From assembly GCA_045643465.1 (NCBI GenBank), contig JAZUKV010000033.1, positions 91,739 through 155,738 on the forward strand: DNA of 64,000 nt. The letters are read 5' to 3'. Source of the stretch: CAG-492 sp045643465. Its GTDB lineage: Bacteria > Bacillota > Clostridia > TANB77 > CAG-508. How positions within the stretch are numbered: position 1 is the first letter of the stretch; every line of letters begins with the position of its first letter. The notes beneath the pieces are model-generated. The model made no database searches. It had not been told where the DNA came from and saw nothing but the letters and a program-made list of their open reading frames with translations. Positions 61,103 through 64,000 of the stretch are shown here, piece by piece. Made by a program: the position numbers and the translations under genes.

Positions 61103-62785
61103 ATGAATTCAGAAATAGTATTAAAGGATGTTAAATATTTAGATGTATATAAAAGAGATTTTATTATTGGAGATATTGTAATAAAAGACGGAAGGATATT
61201 TAGTATAAATCAGCCATATAATTCATCAAATATAATTGATTGCGCAGGAAAATACTTAGTGCCAGGATTTATAGATGGTCATATTCATTTGGAAAGTTCA
61301 GTAATTTCTCCAAATGATTTTGCTAAAATAGTTATAAAACATGGTACAACTGCTGTTATAACAGACCCGCACGAAATAGCAAATGTATGTGGTATCGATG
61401 GAATAAAGTGGATGCTAGAAAAAACTCAAAATGCTCCCATAGATGTATTTTTTAATATTCCATCTTGTGTGCCAGCAACACCATTTGATGAATCAGCATA
61501 TGAGCTTAAAAGTGAAGACGTTAAAGCATGTTTTGATTTAAACAAAGATAGAATTCTAGGATTAGCAGAGGTTATGAATTATCCAGGTGTTATAAATAAT
61601 GATGCGGAAATTTACAACAAAATAAAAATTGCTAAAGAGCAAGGAAAGGTAATTGATGGACATGCACCAGGAGTTGTTGGAGAAGACTTCAAAAAATATA
61701 TAAATGCAGGAATAATGTCAGATCATGAATGTACTACTTTAGAAGAAGCAATAGAAAAATTAGATATAGCACAATCATTGAATAAAAAATTTTTTATAAT
61801 GGTAAGAGAAGGTACAGCTGCAAAGAATCTTGAAGCTTTGTATAAGTTGTTTAGTATGAAAGATTATAAAGAGCATTTAATGTTTGTAACAGATGATAAA
61901 CATCCAGAAGAGCTAAAACTAAAAGGACATATTGATTATATAATAAAAAAGGCAATTGATTTAGGAGTTGATCCAGTAGATGCATATATTGCAGCATCAT
62001 ATAATTCAGCAAAGTATTTTGGATTGAAAGATAGAGGAAGTATAGAAGTTAGTCAAAAAGCTGATTTAGTTATATTAGATGATATAAATGAGTGTAAAAT
62101 AAATTCAGTAATAAAAGATGGAAAATTAGTTACTGAGGAAATGTTAAATAATAATGTAGAAAAAACTATAGATGAAGAGCTAGATAAAAAAGTAAGAAAT
62201 TCAATACATGTGGATTGTATAGATGAATCAAAATTAAAGAGTACTGAAAATTTGCCAATAATTAAAATGATTAAAGGTGAGATAACTACTCAATTTTTAG
62301 GATATGCGAGAGATTATGATTTAGAAAACGATATAATAAAAGTGGTAGTAATAGAATCTCATAAAAATACAAATCATATGGGGATTGCATATTTAAATGG
62401 AATGGGATTAAAAGCAGGTGCAATAGGTACAACTGTGGCACATGATTCACATTATATGATAATTGCAGGAACAAATGACGAAGATATAGTTTGTGCGGCA
62501 AATGAAATAATAAAACTAAAAGGTGGAAAAGTTGTAGTAAAAGATGGGAATGTTATATCAGAATTAGCTCTTCCTATAGCTAACTTAATGACCGATATTA
62601 ATCCAGATGAAGCAATTAATAAAATTAATGAATTAAAGAATTCTGTTGAAGTAAACGAGGGAATAGATCCATTTATGAATCTTTCTTTCCTAAGTTTAGC
62701 CGTAATAGGAGACATTAGATTACTTCCAGGTGGTGCTTTCTCAGTAAAGGATTGGAACTTTTATAAAAATCTAGAAGGAAAATAG
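61103..62785 (+). CDS. ade: Adenine deaminase
   Basis: 560 residues. Amidohydrolase family: VPGFIDGHIHLESSVISPNDF (metal His pair about residue 58), TDPHEIANVCG, DGHAPGVVGEDF, SDHECTTLEEA, FVTDDKHPEEL and, in the C-terminal domain, GTTVAHDSHYMIIAGTNDEDI, as in bacterial AdeC. Turns adenine into hypoxanthine with manganese/iron. Start ATG 61103 is backed by AAGGAGGA; upstream in-frame ATG codons overlap the promoter. Its divergent neighbour is the LRV gene. Followed by a bidirectional terminator. Confidence 0.95.
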   Translation: MNSEIVLKDVKYLDVYKRDFIIGDIVIKDGRIFSINQPYNSSNIIDCAGKYLVPGFIDGHIHLESSVISPNDFAKIVIKHGTTAVITDPHEIANVCGIDGIKWMLEKTQNAPIDVFFNIPSCVPATPFDESAYELKSEDVKACFDLNKDRILGLAEVMNYPGVINNDAEIYNKIKIAKEQGKVIDGHAPGVVGEDFKKYINAGIMSDHECTTLEEAIEKLDIAQSLNKKFFIMVREGTAAKNLEALYKLFSMKDYKEHLMFVTDDKHPEELKLKGHIDYIIKKAIDLGVDPVDAYIAASYNSAKYFGLKDRGSIEVSQKADLVILDDINECKINSVIKDGKLVTEEMLNNNVEKTIDEELDKKVRNSIHVDCIDESKLKSTENLPIIKMIKGEITTQFLGYARDYDLENDIIKVVVIESHKNTNHMGIAYLNGMGLKAGAIGTTVAHDSHYMIIAGTNDEDIVCAANEIIKLKGGKVVVKDGNVISELALPIANLMTDINPDEAINKINELKNSVEVNEGIDPFMNLSFLSLAVIGDIRLLPGGAFSVKDWNFYKNLEGK

Positions 62786-62822
62786 AATATAGAGCTAAAT
62801 AAAAATATTTAATAGAATAGCA

Positions 62823-62849
62823 AAAAGTCCCTAAAATTTAGAGACTTTT
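62823..62849. terminator. Bidirectional terminator between ade and the coiled-coil gene
   Basis: AAAAGTCCCTAAA pairs with TTTAGAGACTTTT (one mismatch); A-rich/T-rich flanks on both sides. Confidence 0.7.
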
Positions 62850-62858
62850 GCCGGTTAA

Positions 62859-63140
62859 TCATTTGGTATAAACTATTGCTTGCTCTAAAGCAAGTTTTGC
62901 TTCAGCAATGGCAGAATCAGTTTTGAGTTTTTGCTCAAATATTGCTTGGGCCAAGCCAACTTCAGCAGATCTTTTATCAAAGGCTGCTCTGCACTCAGCT
63001 TCTTTTTTCATTTGCATTTTTTGAGCTTCTTGGCCTGCTTTAATTTGAGTCTGAATAAAAGTAGGCTGATTCTGCAAAAGCTCTGATGATGCGTTTTCTA
63101 ACTTTTTTAAATAGTCAGGATTTAAATAGTTTGGTAACAT
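62859..63140 (-). CDS. Small coiled-coil protein, unknown
   Basis: 93 residues. Mostly one long helix rich in Ala, Glu, Lys and Gln (KAGQEAQKMQMKKEAECRAAFDKRSAEVGLAQ..), with heptad-like spacing that suggests a coiled coil or an apolipoprotein-like amphipathic helix; one Cys. Start ATG 63140 with AAAGGA 8 bases upstream. It has its own promoter (63242-63270), a leader with a 16-base palindrome (63156-63171) and shares promoter and leader elements with the LRV gene. The codon use is richer in GCT/CTG-type codons than in housekeeping genes. No family recognised. Confidence 0.7.
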   Translation of the reverse strand: MLPNYLNPDYLKKLENASSELLQNQPTFIQTQIKAGQEAQKMQMKKEAECRAAFDKRSAEVGLAQAIFEQKLKTDSAIAEAKLALEQAIVYTK

Positions 63141-63155
63141 ATGATTTTCCTTTCT

Positions 63156-63171
63156 ACCTCTAATTAGAGGT
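63156..63171 (-). promoter_or_regulatory. Perfect palindrome in the leader of the coiled-coil gene
   Basis: ACCTCTAATTAGAGGT, a perfect 16-base palindrome, 16 bases upstream of the start codon. As DNA it could be an operator; as RNA it would give a 6-bp hairpin beside the ribosome site. Confidence 0.5.
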
Positions 63172-63241
63172 TTTTGTTAAGTGGGTGAATAATCGAATGT
63201 TGTAGAAAGTTTTCCAAATGTGAGAAAATTCTACTAAAAAT

Positions 63242-63270
63242 AGTATACAACATTATGTAAATAAAATCAA
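63242..63270 (-). promoter_or_regulatory. Promoter of the coiled-coil gene
   Basis: On the minus strand TTGATT (63270-63265), 17-base spacer, TATACT (63247-63242). Nearly identical to the LRV promoter. Confidence 0.7.
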
Positions 63271-63307
63271 ATTCATTATACGAGTAATATTTTTGGGAGG
63301 TAAATAA

Positions 63308-63964
63308 ATGGGATTATTTAATAAAAATAAAAAAGAAGAAAAAAAGGAGGTAGAAGTTTATGCTCCTGGTTGGGATGCAATTGATAGAGAGACAGAAAGA
63401 ATATACCCTGGTCAAAATAATCCAAAACATTATGCTACTTTGATTAAATGGAGTCTAGGTGGTCCAGATCCTCTTGATGGGATAAGTGTATTTGATGGAG
63501 GGGATTATTGGCATTTTGTAACTTATGGTTTATCAGAACTTTATAAAAAAGAAAGTGAAAATAAAGAGTGGAGTGGCTATGGAATGGAGTTCACATTCAA
63601 ATTAAAGAAAGACAATTACGCAAATGAAGAAATGGAAATTAAGTGCATTTGTGGTTTGTTACAACAAATTGCAAAAATAACTTTTAAAAATGGAGAAATA
63701 TTCAATCCATACGAATATTTATATTCAGGACAAACTGAGGGAATTGATTCAAGGAAAATATCAAATATAACAGGATTTATAACTATACCAGATACGAAAT
63801 TCCAAACATTAAATACAGAAAACGGTAGAGTTGATTTTGTAGAATTTATTGGGGCTACAGATGCCGAACTTGTAGCTTTAAAAAATAAACAGTTAACAGT
63901 AAAAGAATTGTATGAAAAAATAGGCTCTGATGTAACAAATTATAATAGAGAATCAGTTATATAG
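63308..63964 (+). CDS. Suppressor-of-fused (SUFU) domain protein
   Basis: 218 residues. The motifs APGWDAIDRETERIYPGQN, KWSLGGPDPLDGISVFDGGD, YWHFVTYGLSELY and SGYGMEFTFKLK are those of the SUFU domain (PF05076), named after a eukaryotic Hedgehog regulator. Bacterial members are cytosolic, often found singly or in polymorphic toxin immunity loci; the family is thought to include many immunity proteins. A basic Lys/Glu N-terminus precedes the domain. Start ATG 63308 with GGGAGGTAA. No toxin gene is visible in the window; the sequence ends 36 bases later. Confidence 0.9.
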   Translation: MGLFNKNKKEEKKEVEVYAPGWDAIDRETERIYPGQNNPKHYATLIKWSLGGPDPLDGISVFDGGDYWHFVTYGLSELYKKESENKEWSGYGMEFTFKLKKDNYANEEMEIKCICGLLQQIAKITFKNGEIFNPYEYLYSGQTEGIDSRKISNITGFITIPDTKFQTLNTENGRVDFVEFIGATDAELVALKNKQLTVKELYEKIGSDVTNYNRESVI

Positions 63965-64000
63965 CTAGCAATAATTGTGAAAGATAAGTAGAAATAGTAA

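Overview
The window is very AT-rich, uses AAA/GAA/ATA-type codons throughout, has strong purine-rich Shine-Dalgarno sites (AGGAGG-like), TTGACA/TATAAT promoters with 17-base spacers, and many short intrinsic terminators. With Gram-positive type genes (BceR-like two-component/ABC systems, class A PBPs with PASTA, a YtaF-like protein, pta-ackA fermentation) this points to a low-GC Firmicute, most likely an anaerobic member of Clostridia. I cannot name a genus. No tRNA genes, CRISPR array, complete IS element or prophage was seen; the only RNA gene is RNase P RNA (rnpB).

Layout. 1-129: tail of an FtsX-type ABC permease. 222-905: AIM24-family protein. 1-8.5 kb: transport block, with a MarR regulator and a heterodimeric multidrug ABC exporter (1082-5379), then a membrane-anchored protein with an ABC-2 ATPase/permease pair (5483-8524). 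8.6-18 kb: SprT-like metalloprotein, an unknown protein, mnmA, a small WxG-containing protein, cysS, a DUF1540 mini-protein, a beta-CASP metallo-hydrolase, fba, smpB, and two small exported tail-anchored proteins on the minus strand. 18-24.7 kb: rdgB, a RusA-type resolvase, a YtaF/MntP-like membrane protein, a class A PBP, a patatin and a peroxiredoxin. 24.7-34.8 kb: glmM, metG, a P-loop nucleotide kinase, a pentapeptide protein, pta, two tandem but divergent ackA genes, pfkA, ruvA. 34.8-44.9 kb: a second class A PBP with PASTA, a DUF1189-like membrane protein, ftsH, a polysaccharide deacetylase, a small membrane protein, cca and ppaC. 45.0-45.36 kb: rnpB. 45.5-53.8 kb: an orphan gene with unusual composition, a cell-wall amidase, an RluA-type pseudouridine synthase with a U32 peptidase-family protein (minus strand), a lipoprotein-like SH3b protein, tlyA, a DUF5680 protein and a radical SAM protein. 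53.8-59 kb: a response regulator, a histidine kinase split by a frameshift in a T-tract, and an ABC ATPase/permease pair. 59-64 kb: accessory genes including an ASCH/NTP-pyrophosphohydrolase fusion, an LRV-repeat protein, adenine deaminase, a small coiled-coil protein and a Suppressor-of-fused domain protein.

How genes work together: fba, pfkA, pta and ackA form the glycolysis-to-acetate core. glmM, two PBPs, the amidase and the deacetylase handle peptidoglycan. cysS, metG, mnmA, cca, rnpB, smpB, tlyA and the RluA-type enzyme serve translation. The most interesting accessory signals are the near-identical promoter modules that drive two otherwise unrelated small minus-strand genes (LRV protein and coiled-coil protein, 60.4-63.3 kb), the tandem acetate kinases whose active-site positions have diverged in a complementary way, hairpins that overlap ribosome-binding sites, and orphan genes with distinct codon use.
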